The notes beneath the pieces are model-generated. The model saw nothing but the letters and a program-made list of their open reading frames with translations, was not told the DNA's origin and made no database searches. 64,000 nucleotides of DNA from Dietzia aurantiaca (lineage in GTDB: Bacteria; Actinomycetota; Actinomycetes; Mycobacteriales; Mycobacteriaceae). The position numbers and the translations under genes are program-made. Where the stretch lies: contig NZ_JAIFXZ010000004.1 in NCBI RefSeq assembly GCF_021033825.1, positions 160,472-224,471 of the forward strand. Direction: 5' to 3'. Numbering within the stretch: the first letter of the stretch is position 1; each line of letters begins with the position of its first letter. Shown here in pieces: positions 20,327 to 30,586 of the stretch.

Positions 20327-21541
20327 TCAGAGGAGGATGTCGCGGACGACTCCGTCAGCCAACAGTCTGCCCGCCTCGGTGAGCGCGAAGCCGGGCCCGC
20401 CCGGGTGATCGGTGCCGCGCCGCCGCAGCAGGCCGGCCGCGACCTGCTCGCCCGCGCGTGCCCGCTCCTCGGCCGTGAACGCCTCGTCCCCGAGCCCCTC
20501 GGCCAGTCGGAGCGCGGTCATGATCAGTTCGAGGTGACGGTCCTCGTCGGTGAGCCTCTCGCCGCCGTCGACGGGGAGATCGCCGGCATCGCAGGCGGCC
20601 GCGTACCGGGCGGGGTGCTTGAGGTTCCACCAGCGCGCGCCGGCCACGTGGGAGTGGGCTCCCGGCCCGACGCCCCACCAGTCGCCACTACGCCAGTAGC
20701 CCAGGTTGTGGCGGCAGTATCCGGATTCGCCCGTCGCGAAGTTTGAGACCTCGTACCAGTGGAAGCCGGCGCGCGACAGTCGCTCGCTCACCTGCTCGTA
20801 CCGGTCGGCCAGGACGTCGTCGACCGTATTCGGCAGCTCGCCGCGACGGATTCGTCGCGCGAGGGCCGTGCCGTCCTCGACGATGAGCGAGTAGGCGGAG
20901 ACGTGGTCCACGCCGGCATCGACCACCGCATCGAGAGTGCGTGCCAGATCGTCCTCGCGTTCTCCGGGCGTCCCGTATATGACGTCGAGGTTGACGTGCT
21001 CGAAACCCGCCCGGACGGCCTCGGCGACGGCCTCCTGTGGGCGCCCCGGGGTGTGCGCGCGGTCGAGGATCTGCAGCACGCGCGCGGAGGTCGATTGCAT
21101 GCCCAGCGAGATGCGGGTGAATCCACCCTCCCGCAGCGTGGTGAAGAACTCCGGCGAGGTGGACTCGGGGTTGCTCTCCGTGGTGACCTCGGCGCCGGGC
21201 GCCAGACCGAACGCGGAATCGATGCGGTCGAGCAGACCCACCAGGACATCGGCCCCGACGAGGGAGGGGGTGCCGCCGCCCACGAATACCGTGTCCACCT
21301 TCGGCGCGGTGCCCGAGCGGGCGAGCACCTCGGCTGCCCGTTCGATCTCGATGGCCGCGGCCCTCTCCCAGTCGACGGGCGAAGTGGCGGAGCCCAGTTC
21401 GCCCGCGGTGTAGGTGTTGAAATCGCAGTAGCCACACCGCGTCGAGCAGAACGGGACGTGAAGGTAGATCCCGAACGGCGAGGCGGGATCGCGTTCAGGC
21501 GGGGCGAGCGCGAGTCCCGCCGGGTCCACGCCGGCGGTCAC
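20327..21541 (-). CDS. hemW: HemW-type radical SAM protein
   Basis: Related to oxygen-independent coproporphyrinogen III oxidase, but of the HemW type thought to bind and transfer heme. The iron-sulfur site is CSTRCGYCDF (CxxxCxxC) near residues 31-40, followed by YIHVPFC-like context upstream and GGGTPSLVG. 404 residues, shorter at the N-terminus than HemN. Start is GTG 21541 overlapping the WS/DGAT stop (GTGA), so expression depends on that gene. In M. tuberculosis the equivalent is annotated hemN (Rv2388c). Confidence 0.88.
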   Translation of the reverse strand: MTAGVDPAGLALAPPERDPASPFGIYLHVPFCSTRCGYCDFNTYTAGELGSATSPVDWERAAAIEIERAAEVLARSGTAPKVDTVFVGGGTPSLVGADVLVGLLDRIDSAFGLAPGAEVTTESNPESTSPEFFTTLREGGFTRISLGMQSTSARVLQILDRAHTPGRPQEAVAEAVRAGFEHVNLDVIYGTPGEREDDLARTLDAVVDAGVDHVSAYSLIVEDGTALARRIRRGELPNTVDDVLADRYEQVSERLSRAGFHWYEVSNFATGESGYCRHNLGYWRSGDWWGVGPGAHSHVAGARWWNLKHPARYAAACDAGDLPVDGGERLTDEDRHLELIMTALRLAEGLGDEAFTAEERARAGEQVAAGLLRRRGTDHPGGPGFALTEAGRLLADGVVRDILL

Positions 21542-23529
21542 GCCTGACCGGCGTCGGGGGTCGAACCGGTCTCACCTCGAGCCTCGGGTCGAGCCGACGC
21601 CGCGGAGGGCGCCACAGACGACGAGGTCGCGGCCGGTGCCGCGCCGGTCGGCTTGGAACCGGTCGGCTTCTGCGCGGCGGGAGTGGTGGGAGTAACCGAC
21701 TTCGATGCGGGCTCCGCGGCCGCGGGTGCGGACTGGCCGGGTTTCCCGGCAACGGATTTGGCCTCGGCGGTGGTCTTCTGCGCGGCAGGTGTGGCCGCGG
21801 GCGCGGACTTCTGCGCCACCGGCTTGGACTCGGACACCTTCTTGGGCTTTTTCGTGGCGGCGGCCTTCTTTGCCGGGGTCTTCGTGGCGGCGGCCTTCTT
21901 TGCCGGGGTCTTCGTGGCGGCGGCCTTCTTCGCCGGGGTCTTCGTGGCGGCGGCCTTCTTTGCCGGGGCCTTCTTTGCCGGGGCCTTCTTGGCGGGTGCC
22001 TTCTTGGCGGGATTGTTCTGCGCGGTCTCCGCCCTCGTCGAGTCCTTCGCCGACTGGCGAGCCGCCTTTCGCTGCGCACGACGGTCTGCCGCCAACTCTG
22101 TAGCCGTCTTCTTCTCCACGGCGGGAGCGCCGCTGCGCTGACGCTCGGCGGCGGCCTCGACGAACTCCGCCAATGCCTCCGTGACGGCGTCGGCGAGTGG
22201 CCACGGATCGGGTACGGAGCGCTTGCAGGCGATGAACCCGAAGTGCAGTCTGCCGTCCATCGACATCACCGTGCAGTTCAGTCCCGCACCGTGGAAGACG
22301 GGACCCAGCGGCAGCATCTGCTCGATGCGGGCACCCAGGAAGTAGAGCGGGATGTTGGGCCCCGGCACGTTGGAGATGACCAGGTTGTGCACCACCGGGT
22401 GACGCTCGGACAGCCGCAGCCGCGAATACATCCGCACGGCCGACCCGAACACCGAGGGGGCGGCGAACTGCGCCCAGTCGGTCAGCAGATTGGCATCAAG
22501 TGCGTTGGTGTGGTCCTTGGCCACGATATTGGCGTCGCGGATGGCCTCGAGGCGCTCGACCGGGTCGTCGATGTCGGTGGACAGCGACATGAACATCCCG
22601 GACACGCGGTTGGTGCCGGGGCGGGACTCCGCAGCGTGGACGGACATCGGGACCATCGCGATGAGCGGCTTCGCCGGCAGCGCGTTCTGCCCGTCGAGGT
22701 ACTTGCGCAGGGCCGTGGACGTGATGGCGAGCACCACGTCGTTGACGGTGGTTCCGAACGCGTTCTTGACCCGCTTGATGTCGTCCAGGTCCACGCTCGT
22801 GAACGACATGGTGCGGTGGCCGGTGATCGTCCGGTTGAACGGGGTCCGCGGGGCCGTGAACGGAGCCGGCATCGCCAGCCCCTTGCGGGCGCGGCTGATC
22901 CAGGACGGAAGCACGCCGAGCGTCCCGGGCAGCAGGGAGGCGAGTCGCCACGGGGTGGCCAGACGCGAGAGGGCACCCCCCACCGCGAGCTCAAGCGCCC
23001 CCGAGCCCCCGGCGGTCTCCTTGACCAGGTCGGCGTCCAGCGCCGGGTCCTCAGGGGTGAGCGTGCACAGCTGCGACATCATATTGGCGCCCGTGACGCC
23101 GTCGACCGTCGAATGGTGCATCTTGGCGAACACCGCGACCCGGCCGTCGGACAGACCTTCGATGACGTACATCTGCCACAGCGGCATCGAGCGATCGATC
23201 GGCTGGCTGGCCAGGTGCGCGCACAGTTCGGCGAGCTCATGATCGTCCCCCGGCTCGGGCAATCCGACCCGCTGGAGATGATGATCGATGTCGAAGCTCT
23301 CGTCCTCGACCCACACCGGGTGGTCGACGTTGAGCATCGAATCATGCAGCTTGCGCCGGAACGCAGGCATGCCGGTGATCCGGCGCGCGAGTTCGGTACG
23401 CAGCTTGTCGAAGGTGTATCCGCCAGGAACCTCCGAGACGTCCAGAACGATCAACCCACACACGTGGAGAAGCTGAGACCGGGTCTCGAAATACAAGAAA
23501 CTGGCGTCAAGTCCACTCAAACGCTGCAT
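21538..23529 (-). CDS. WS/DGAT acyltransferase with lysine/alanine-rich tail
   Basis: Wax ester synthase/diacylglycerol acyltransferase: joins acyl-CoA to a diacylglycerol or fatty alcohol to make storage lipid. The catalytic HHxxxDG motif is HHSTVDG at residues 138-144. NDVVLAITSTALRKYL and HNLVISNVPGPN are the other family blocks; the enzyme domain fills about 1-460. The odd part is the last 200 residues: a basic region, then repeats of APAKK and AAATKTPAKK (about 505-560), then a Pro/Ala/Thr-rich end. This resembles histone H1 tails or the heparin-binding tail of HBHA and is not part of the usual enzyme. A leaderless promoter is likely. The reading frame is uninterrupted, so this is a genuine fusion. 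Confidence 0.88.
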   Translation of the reverse strand: MQRLSGLDASFLYFETRSQLLHVCGLIVLDVSEVPGGYTFDKLRTELARRITGMPAFRRKLHDSMLNVDHPVWVEDESFDIDHHLQRVGLPEPGDDHELAELCAHLASQPIDRSMPLWQMYVIEGLSDGRVAVFAKMHHSTVDGVTGANMMSQLCTLTPEDPALDADLVKETAGGSGALELAVGGALSRLATPWRLASLLPGTLGVLPSWISRARKGLAMPAPFTAPRTPFNRTITGHRTMSFTSVDLDDIKRVKNAFGTTVNDVVLAITSTALRKYLDGQNALPAKPLIAMVPMSVHAAESRPGTNRVSGMFMSLSTDIDDPVERLEAIRDANIVAKDHTNALDANLLTDWAQFAAPSVFGSAVRMYSRLRLSERHPVVHNLVISNVPGPNIPLYFLGARIEQMLPLGPVFHGAGLNCTVMSMDGRLHFGFIACKRSVPDPWPLADAVTEALAEFVEAAAERQRSGAPAVEKKTATELAADRRAQRKAARQSAKDSTRAETAQNNPAKKAPAKKAPAKKAPAKKAAATKTPAKKAAATKTPAKKAAATKTPAKKAAATKKPKKVSESKPVAQKSAPAATPAAQKTTAEAKSVAGKPGQSAPAAAEPASKSVTPTTPAAQKPTGSKPTGAAPAATSSSVAPSAASARPEARGETGSTPDAGQA
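21851..22015. repeat. Minisatellite encoding the AKK-rich tail
   Basis: Four tandem 30-base units (21851-21970) that differ at one to three positions are followed by three 15-base half-units (21971-22015). They encode the AAATKTPAKK and APAKK repeats of the WS/DGAT tail. Near identity at DNA level suggests recent slippage, so copy number probably varies between strains. Confidence 0.9.
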
Positions 23530-23535
23530 GACGGG

Positions 23536-23541
23536 AGTGTA
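23536..23541 (-). promoter_or_regulatory. Putative -10 of WS/DGAT gene (leaderless)
   Basis: TACACT on the minus strand ends 6 bases before the ATG at 23529, with no ribosome binding site. Confidence 0.4.
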
Positions 23542-23590
23542 CTTCCGGAATCGACTCCACGGCGGTGGTCCGACCGACCGCCGCGCAGGG

Positions 23591-23674
23591 TCAGAGAACC
23601 TCGATGAGGAACCAGGCGATGACGACGAAAACGATCAGCAGGATCAGAGCGAGGGTGACACGTGACCGGGGCAT
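23591..23674 (-). CDS. 27-residue single-helix membrane peptide
   Basis: Begins MPRSRVTLAL, continues as an unbroken hydrophobic helix (LILLIVFVVIAWFLI) and ends in EVL. A near-perfect Shine-Dalgarno AAGGAGGT sits 6 bases before the ATG, and the ATG shares one base with the stop of the upstream 69-residue gene (TGATG). Basic N-terminus, one membrane helix, acidic end: a typical small membrane protein. I do not recognise a family. Real translation is supported by the ribosome binding site and coupling. Confidence 0.6.
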   Translation of the reverse strand: MPRSRVTLALILLIVFVVIAWFLIEVL

Positions 23675-23883
23675 CAGCGAACCTCCTTCCCGGTCTCGGC
23701 GGGCCGGGACGTGACGAGCACCCGGAACCGGTGCACGAGGACGTCTGCGACCTTCTCGACCAGCACCGCGGTGGCCAGGAACAGCGGGATCCCCATGGCG
23801 AGCATGATCACCACCTGCAGCGGAAAGGGCAGGGTGACGAGCCAGAGCTCGACCCTGTCCCAGAACTGCAGAAACGCTGACAC
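23674..23883 (-). CDS. 69-residue small membrane protein
   Basis: GTG start at 23883 with AGGA eight bases upstream. One strong helix (PLQVVIMLAMGIPLFLATAVLV) lies in the middle, preceded by an amphipathic N-terminus (FLQFWDRVELWLV) and followed by a basic tail ending in ETGKEVR. No family recognised. It lies 9 bases after the M3 peptidase stop and is coupled to the 27-residue gene, so the three probably form one transcript. Confidence 0.6.
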   Translation of the reverse strand: MSAFLQFWDRVELWLVTLPFPLQVVIMLAMGIPLFLATAVLVEKVADVLVHRFRVLVTSRPAETGKEVR

Positions 23884-23892
23884 GTGCCGATC

Positions 23893-26001
23893 CTACGACC
23901 GCCCTGCGGCGGCGGCCTCACGGCCACCGACCACGGAGGAGTCCAGTCCGCGACGACGCAGCAGGGCCGCCGGATCCGGGTCGCTCCCGCGTAGGCTCCG
24001 ATAGGCGTCCAGGAAGTCGATGGCACCGCCACGCGAGAGCACCTCGCGGCGCATCGCGTCACCGGAGGAACGCTGCAGTCCCCCGCTCTCGACGAACCAC
24101 TCGGCGGCATCCGCGTCGAGGACCTCGGCCCAGAAGTACGAGTAGTAGGCCGCCGAGTAGCCGCCGGCGAACACGTGTTGGAAATAGCGGGACCGGTAGC
24201 GCGGTTCGATCCCCGGCACGTCGAGGCCCGCATCTGCCAGGACCTCCGACTCGAACGCATCGACGTCGGTGACCTCGCGCGCCTGCTCGAGGGTCAACGA
24301 ATGCCACGCCAGGTCGAGCAGCGCGGCCGCGAGGTACTCCACGGTCGCCTGCCCCTCACCGAAGCGCTCCGCCTCCCGCATCCGTTCGACCAGCTCCGCC
24401 GCGATGGGCTCGCCGGTCTCCCGGTGCCGGGCGTAGTGGGCGAGCATCTCGGGACGACGGGCCCACATCTCGTTGACCTGGGAGGGGAACTCCACGAAGT
24501 CGCGGGGCACGGACGTGCCCGAGAACACGGGGTACTCCACGTCGGAGAGCAGTCCGTGCAGGGCGTGCCCGAACTCGTGGAACATCGTGGTGACCTCGTC
24601 CATCGTCAGCAGCGTCGGCTCCCCTTCCGCCGGACGGGACAGGTTCATGACGTTGACGATCACCGGGCGGGAGTCGAGGAGCCTCGACTGGTCCCGGAAC
24701 GAGGTCATCCAGGCTCCGCCACGCTTGGTGGGTCGCGCGTAGTAGTCCAGCAGCAGCAGGCCGATGCCGGCGTCCCGCTCGGACCGCTCGTCGTCGAACA
24801 CCTCGACCACCCGGACGTCGGGCAGGTAGCCGGCCAGGTCGGGCCGCTCGGCGAAACGCAGGCCGTACAGCTGCTCGGCGGAGAACATCACCGCGTCCCG
24901 CAGCACGGTCTCCAGCTCGAAGTAGGGGCGCACCGTCGCGTCGTCGACGCTGTAGCGCTCGGAACGAAGACGCTCCGACTCCCAGGCCCAGTCCGCCGGG
25001 TCGAGAGAACGGTCCTCGCCGCCGAGCAGGTCCTTGGCCTCGTTGCGGGCGTTGGTCACCGCGGCGTCCACCACGTCCATCAGCAGCCCGCGGGCGGCCT
25101 CGGGTGTCTCGGCGGTCTCCACCGCGAGCACATGGTCGGCGTGGCAGCGCAGGCCCAGCAGCTCGGCCCGCTCGGCTCGCAGCCGGACGATCTCGAGGAC
25201 GATCGGGGTGTTGTCGTGTCCCACGGTCGAGCCCCGCTTCAGCGATGCCTCCATGACGCGTCCGCGCAGTCCGGCGTCGTCGAGCCACGCGCTGATCGGC
25301 TGCACCGTGGGCAGGCCCAGCGGGATCAGCCAGCCCTCGTGACCGGCCTGCTCTGCGGAGGCGGCCAGCGACGCACGCATGGATTCCGGAAGCCCCGCGA
25401 GCTCGGACTCGTCGGCGACCGGTACTGCCAGTTCCGTGGTGGAGGCCAGGAGGTTCTCGCCGAACTCCGTCGTCAGTTCGGCCAACCGCGTGTCGATCGC
25501 GGTCAGGCGGGCGCGGGCCCCGTCCTCGAGGGCCGCCCCGGCACGGAGCAGGTCCCGGTGGTGGCGCCGGATGAGGCGGGCCGTCTCGTCGTCGACCTCC
25601 AGCTCTCCCGACTCGAGCGCCGCGACGACCGCATCGACACGGGCGTAGAGGACCGGGTCCGTCATGACCGCCGAGTGATGCGCGGCCAGCAGCGGGGACA
25701 CCACGCGGTCCACGTCGAGCCGGGCGGGAGTCGCGTCGGTCCCGAGCAGCCCGTAGAACACCGACAGCACGCGGTGCAGCGCCTGTCCCGAGCGTTCCAG
25801 CGCGATCACCGTGTTCTCGACGGTCGGCGCCTCCGGGCTCGAGCAGATGGCGGCGACCTCGGCCGCGTGGTCGTCGATCGCGGCCCGGATCGACGGCTCC
25901 AGGTCCTCGTCCCGGACGGCGGCGAAGTCCGGCAGCCCGTACGGCAGTGACGACTCGTCGAGCAGCGGGTGGAGCGGGGCATCGGGGCTCGGGGTGGTCA
26001 T
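23893..26001 (-). CDS. M3-family oligopeptidase / peptidyl-dipeptidase
   Basis: A 702-residue zinc metallopeptidase that cuts short peptides in the cytoplasm (oligopeptidase A / Dcp group). The zinc motif is HEFGH in TTMFHEFGHALHGLLSD, with the third ligand Glu in FPSQVNEMW about 25 residues on. The C-terminal FAGGYSAAYYSYFWAEVL is the substrate-binding signature. Start chosen at ATG 26001 (MTTPSPDAP); a longer reading into the TSUP gene is an artefact. Preceded by TAGACT at leaderless spacing. Confidence 0.93.
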   Translation of the reverse strand: MTTPSPDAPLHPLLDESSLPYGLPDFAAVRDEDLEPSIRAAIDDHAAEVAAICSSPEAPTVENTVIALERSGQALHRVLSVFYGLLGTDATPARLDVDRVVSPLLAAHHSAVMTDPVLYARVDAVVAALESGELEVDDETARLIRRHHRDLLRAGAALEDGARARLTAIDTRLAELTTEFGENLLASTTELAVPVADESELAGLPESMRASLAASAEQAGHEGWLIPLGLPTVQPISAWLDDAGLRGRVMEASLKRGSTVGHDNTPIVLEIVRLRAERAELLGLRCHADHVLAVETAETPEAARGLLMDVVDAAVTNARNEAKDLLGGEDRSLDPADWAWESERLRSERYSVDDATVRPYFELETVLRDAVMFSAEQLYGLRFAERPDLAGYLPDVRVVEVFDDERSERDAGIGLLLLDYYARPTKRGGAWMTSFRDQSRLLDSRPVIVNVMNLSRPAEGEPTLLTMDEVTTMFHEFGHALHGLLSDVEYPVFSGTSVPRDFVEFPSQVNEMWARRPEMLAHYARHRETGEPIAAELVERMREAERFGEGQATVEYLAAALLDLAWHSLTLEQAREVTDVDAFESEVLADAGLDVPGIEPRYRSRYFQHVFAGGYSAAYYSYFWAEVLDADAAEWFVESGGLQRSSGDAMRREVLSRGGAIDFLDAYRSLRGSDPDPAALLRRRGLDSSVVGGREAAAAGRS

Positions 26002-26008
26002 GACCGCG

Positions 26009-26014
26009 AGTCTA
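26009..26014 (-). promoter_or_regulatory. Putative -10 of M3 peptidase gene (leaderless)
   Basis: TAGACT on the minus strand ends 7 bases before the ATG at 26001, with no ribosome binding site. Confidence 0.4.
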
Positions 26015-26033
26015 CGGACGGCGCGACACGGGC

Positions 26034-26855
26034 TCACACCCACGTGGACACGGTGTCCCAGGCGAGCCTGGCCCCGAGGATCACGATGACCAGCAGGAAC
26101 ACCCTTCGGATGAACTCGTTGCCATGGCGCATGGCCATCCGCGCCCCGAGGAAGCCGCCGGCGAGATTCGCCACCGCCATGCAACCGCCGATCACCCACA
26201 GCAGTTCTCCGTGCAGCCCGAACACCAGGATGGAGGCGATGTTGGTGGTCAGGTTGGCGAGCTTGGCCGCGACGGTTCCCTGCAGGAAGCCGAAGCCCAG
26301 GAACGCCACGATCGCGATCACGAAGAACGAACCCGTGCCCGGCCCCAACACGCCGTCGTAGAACCCGATCACCAGCCCGATCACCGCCGAGCGCCAGGCC
26401 CTGGCCCAGCCGCTGTAGCGCTCGGCATGGGTGCGGCCCAGGTTAGGCTTGAGCCACGTGTAGGTACCCACCACGATCACCGCGACCAGCACGATCGGCG
26501 TGAGCAGCTCCTTGGGGATGAAGCGTGCGACCGAGGTTCCTGCGGCCGAGCCCGCGAATGCCGCGGCAACAAGTGGAGCGACCATGGCCACCGGTACTCG
26601 GATCTTGCGCAGGTAGGTCAGGGTGGCGACGAGCGTACCCGCCACCGAGGACAGTTTGTTGGTCCCCAACACCTCGGGCGTCGAGACGTCGGCGGGCAGC
26701 GCGATGACCAGCGCGGGCAGCTGGATCAGCCCGCCCCCGCCGACCACCGAGTCGACCCACCCGGCAACGAAGGCCGCCAGCACGAGCGCGAGCAGCACCC
26801 AGACCGGGATGCCGAGCGCCGGAGAGGCGGCGAACTGCGCGAAGGTCAGGGGCAT
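26034..26855 (-). CDS. TSUP (TauE/SafE) family permease
   Basis: A 273-residue integral membrane protein with about eight helices. The family signature GFYDGVLGPGTGSFF lies near residue 165, and the first repeat has DSVVGGGGLIQLPAL near 35. TSUP proteins export sulfite, sulfoacetate or related anions; the substrate is unknown. Its ATG is 26 bases from the GTG of the divergent CGNR regulator, which makes it a candidate regulatory target. No Shine-Dalgarno was seen. Confidence 0.85.
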   Translation of the reverse strand: MPLTFAQFAASPALGIPVWVLLALVLAAFVAGWVDSVVGGGGLIQLPALVIALPADVSTPEVLGTNKLSSVAGTLVATLTYLRKIRVPVAMVAPLVAAAFAGSAAGTSVARFIPKELLTPIVLVAVIVVGTYTWLKPNLGRTHAERYSGWARAWRSAVIGLVIGFYDGVLGPGTGSFFVIAIVAFLGFGFLQGTVAAKLANLTTNIASILVFGLHGELLWVIGGCMAVANLAGGFLGARMAMRHGNEFIRRVFLLVIVILGARLAWDTVSTWV

Positions 26856-26869
26856 ACCGACAACTGTGC

Positions 26870-26875
26870 TGTAAT
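26870..26875 (+). promoter_or_regulatory. Putative -10 of CGNR gene (leaderless)
   Basis: TGTAAT ends 6 bases before the GTG at 26882, inside a 26-base divergent gap too short for a leader on either side. No clear -35. Confidence 0.4.
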
Positions 26876-26881
26876 CGGTTT

Positions 26882-27394
26882 GTGTATATCAACCCTTACG
26901 GCGGCGACCCGGTCACCCTGGCCGCCGACCTGGCCAACCGCCGCCCCCGAAGCGCCCGCGAACTCGTGGACCGCTGCCGGGAAGCCGGCGTGACCATCGA
27001 CCGTGAAGCCCGGGAGGAAGAACTCGCGGAGGTCGACGAGTTCCTGGACGGATGGCTCGTCGTCGTCGACACCACCGATCCCCGTGCCCGCGCCGAGGCG
27101 CTCAACACCCTCCTCGCCGAGCACGCCGGGCCGCCCCGCCTGACCGACCACGACGGACACTGGCACGTCCACTACCGCGCCGACGACGCCAGCTTCGCCC
27201 GCCTGCTCACCGCCATGTTCTCCGTCGGCACGGCGCTGCACCTCACCGAGCGCGGCATCGACCGGCTGTCCCGGTGCGCTGCGGACGACTGCGAGGACGT
27301 CTTCGCCGACACCACCCGCAACGGACGCAAAACCTACTGCTCGCCGCGGTGCAACAACCGATCGGCAGTACGCCGCCACCGCGCCCGGGGATGA
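26882..27394 (+). CDS. CGNR zinc-finger stress-response regulator (ABATE)
   Basis: 170 residues. The N-terminal ABATE (DUF1470) domain spans about 1-115. The C-terminal zinc finger carries CAADDCEDVF ... YCSPRCNNRSAVRRHR: two Cys, then Cys and Cys, followed by NNR in place of GNR and a basic tail that binds DNA. Members are putative transcription factors in detoxification or antibiotic settings. GTG start directly behind a possible -10, so it is probably leaderless. Divergent from the TSUP permease, which it may control. Confidence 0.82.
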   Translation: MYINPYGGDPVTLAADLANRRPRSARELVDRCREAGVTIDREAREEELAEVDEFLDGWLVVVDTTDPRARAEALNTLLAEHAGPPRLTDHDGHWHVHYRADDASFARLLTAMFSVGTALHLTERGIDRLSRCAADDCEDVFADTTRNGRKTYCSPRCNNRSAVRRHRARG

Positions 27395-27421
27395 CCGGCG
27401 CGGCGACGACGAGGGGTTCGG

Positions 27422-29281
<1,860 letters not shown>

Positions 29282-29454
29282 TCCTGGAGGCGGGCCCGGG
29301 TGCGGCTGGATTGCGGTACGTCCGGACGATCACCCCATTGTCACACGACCGGGCCAGGAACACTCATCACGTATCGGCCCGTGGGCACCGCATCGACGGT
29401 GTTGTCGTACAGGAAGCGACCGGTCGAGGCCGTCATGGCCCGGGCGTCGGCCGT

Positions 29455-29460
29455 TACCCT
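29455..29460 (+). promoter_or_regulatory. Putative -10 of PemK-like gene (leaderless)
   Basis: TACCCT ends 7 bases before the ATG at 29468, with no ribosome binding site. Confidence 0.4.
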
Positions 29461-29467
29461 TGTCCGC

Positions 29468-30016
29468 ATGGCTATCGACTGGGCCCGCGTGGGTCGCAAG
29501 GCAGTCCACATGGGACGTAAGTACGGGCCGACGGTCGCCCAGGCGGTCCGGAAGCAGCTCGACGAACGCGGGGGATCCCCCGCGTTGGGGTCGCGGAACG
29601 CCGAGGCGGGGCGGCCCGCGACCACCACCACCGCGCCCACCTCCAGCCGCGCCCGCACCCTGGCCTACGCCCCCGACCTGGACGGTCACGCCGATCCCGG
29701 CGAGATCGTGTGGACGTGGGTGGCGTTCGAGGAGAACGACGGTCGCGGCAAGGACCGTCCGGTCCTGGTGGTGGGTCGGGACGGGGATCGTCTGCTCGGC
29801 CTCCAGCTGTCGTCCCGGTCCAAGCGTGACGACGACAACGGTTGGCTCGGACTCGGTAGCGGACCCTGGGACTCGGAGGGACGCCCCAGCTGGGTGCGTC
29901 TCGACCGCGTGCTCGATGTGCCCGAACAGGGCATCCGGCGCGAGGGCGCGATCTGCCCCAGGGACGCGTTCGACCGCGTGGCGGACCGGCTCCGTAGCGA
30001 CTACGGCTGGCGCTGA
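29468..30016 (+). CDS. PemK/MazF-fold protein (Rv2405-like)
   Basis: 182 residues. An N-terminal basic helix (about 1-30), a Thr/Ala-rich linker, then a PemK-like barrel: PGEIVWTWVAFEENDGRGKDRPVLVVG holds the RPVLVVG strand typical of the fold, and SWVRLDRVLDVPEQGI resembles the later strands. There is no neighbouring antitoxin gene, and the gene is fixed between lepA and rpsT in relatives, so it is probably a housekeeping protein, not a toxin. Start chosen at ATG 29468; earlier in-frame codons run antisense through lepA. Confidence 0.72.
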   Translation: MAIDWARVGRKAVHMGRKYGPTVAQAVRKQLDERGGSPALGSRNAEAGRPATTTTAPTSSRARTLAYAPDLDGHADPGEIVWTWVAFEENDGRGKDRPVLVVGRDGDRLLGLQLSSRSKRDDDNGWLGLGSGPWDSEGRPSWVRLDRVLDVPEQGIRREGAICPRDAFDRVADRLRSDYGWR

Positions 30017-30034
30017 CGCCGCCCCGGTCGCGTT

Positions 30035-30063
30035 TTGGCCGGTGACGCGCCCGCTGGTAAAGT
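30035..30063 (+). promoter_or_regulatory. Promoter of rpsT
   Basis: TTGGCC (30035-30040), a 17-base spacer, and TAAAGT (30058-30063). This is the usual sigma-A layout; transcription would begin near 30070, leaving a leader of about 110 bases before rpsT. Confidence 0.6.
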
Positions 30064-30181
30064 GGGCCGTCGGTGTCCACCGGACGGCGTTCAGCGCGTC
30101 CACACGGACAAAGACGACAAGACATCCGATCGGCGGGATCCCCTCGTGGAGCCGTCGACACACGACAAAAAGGTGTGACGA

Positions 30182-30442
30182 GTGGCCAACATCAAGTCCC
30201 AGATCAAGCGGAACCGCACCAACGAGCGCAGCCGCCTCCGCAACCAGTCGACCAAGTCGGCTCTGCGTACCGCCATCCGCAGCCTCCGCGCCGCCACCGA
30301 GGCTGGCGACAAGGAGAAGGCCGGCGCCCTGCTCGTCGCGACCTCGCGTCAGCTCGACAAGGCGGCCAGCAAGGGTGTCATCCACCAGAACCAGGCCGCC
30401 AACAAGAAGTCGGCGCTTGCCAAGGCTGTCGACCAGCTCTGA
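30182..30442 (+). CDS. rpsT: Ribosomal protein bS20
   Basis: Binds 16S rRNA in the 30S subunit. 86 residues with the basic start [20 protein letters not shown] and the end [19 protein letters not shown], standard for S20. GTG start, AAAGGTG upstream. The last conserved gene before the accessory island. Confidence 0.98.
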   Translation: MANIKSQIKRNRTNERSRLRNQSTKSALRTAIRSLRAATEAGDKEKAGALLVATSRQLDKAASKGVIHQNQAANKKSALAKAVDQL

Positions 30443-30512
30443 GGCACCCCGGTCCTCTCCGGATGAGAGGTCCCCAGCCCCGCGTCGGCCAGCGCTGACG
30501 CGATGCGGCTCC

Positions 30513-30553
30513 GAGGGCCCACCAGCATCGTCACTGATGCGCGGTGGGCCCTC
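30513..30553. terminator. Strong hairpin terminator after rpsT
   Basis: An 11-base perfect stem (30513-30523 with 30543-30553) encloses a loop that holds a second small stem (GCATC/GATGC). There is no long T run. It separates rpsT from the convergent DUF3592 gene and may end transcription from both sides. It also marks the left border of the island. Confidence 0.7.
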
Positions 30554-30586
30554 GTCGTGTGTGAAGAGCCTGTCGCTGCTGGGACG

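Noticed and set aside
21851..22015. Repeats as a CRISPR array
   Set aside because: Units are directly adjacent with no spacers and translate as APAKK/AAATKTPAKK in frame.
22243..25950. Long + strand frames (454 and 591 codons) opposite the WS/DGAT and M3 peptidase genes
   Set aside because: Mirror frames of confirmed genes, with His/Arg-rich nonsense composition.
29468..30016. PemK-like gene as a toxin-antitoxin pair
   Set aside because: No antitoxin gene on either side and the gene is conserved between lepA and rpsT in relatives, so a housekeeping role is more likely.
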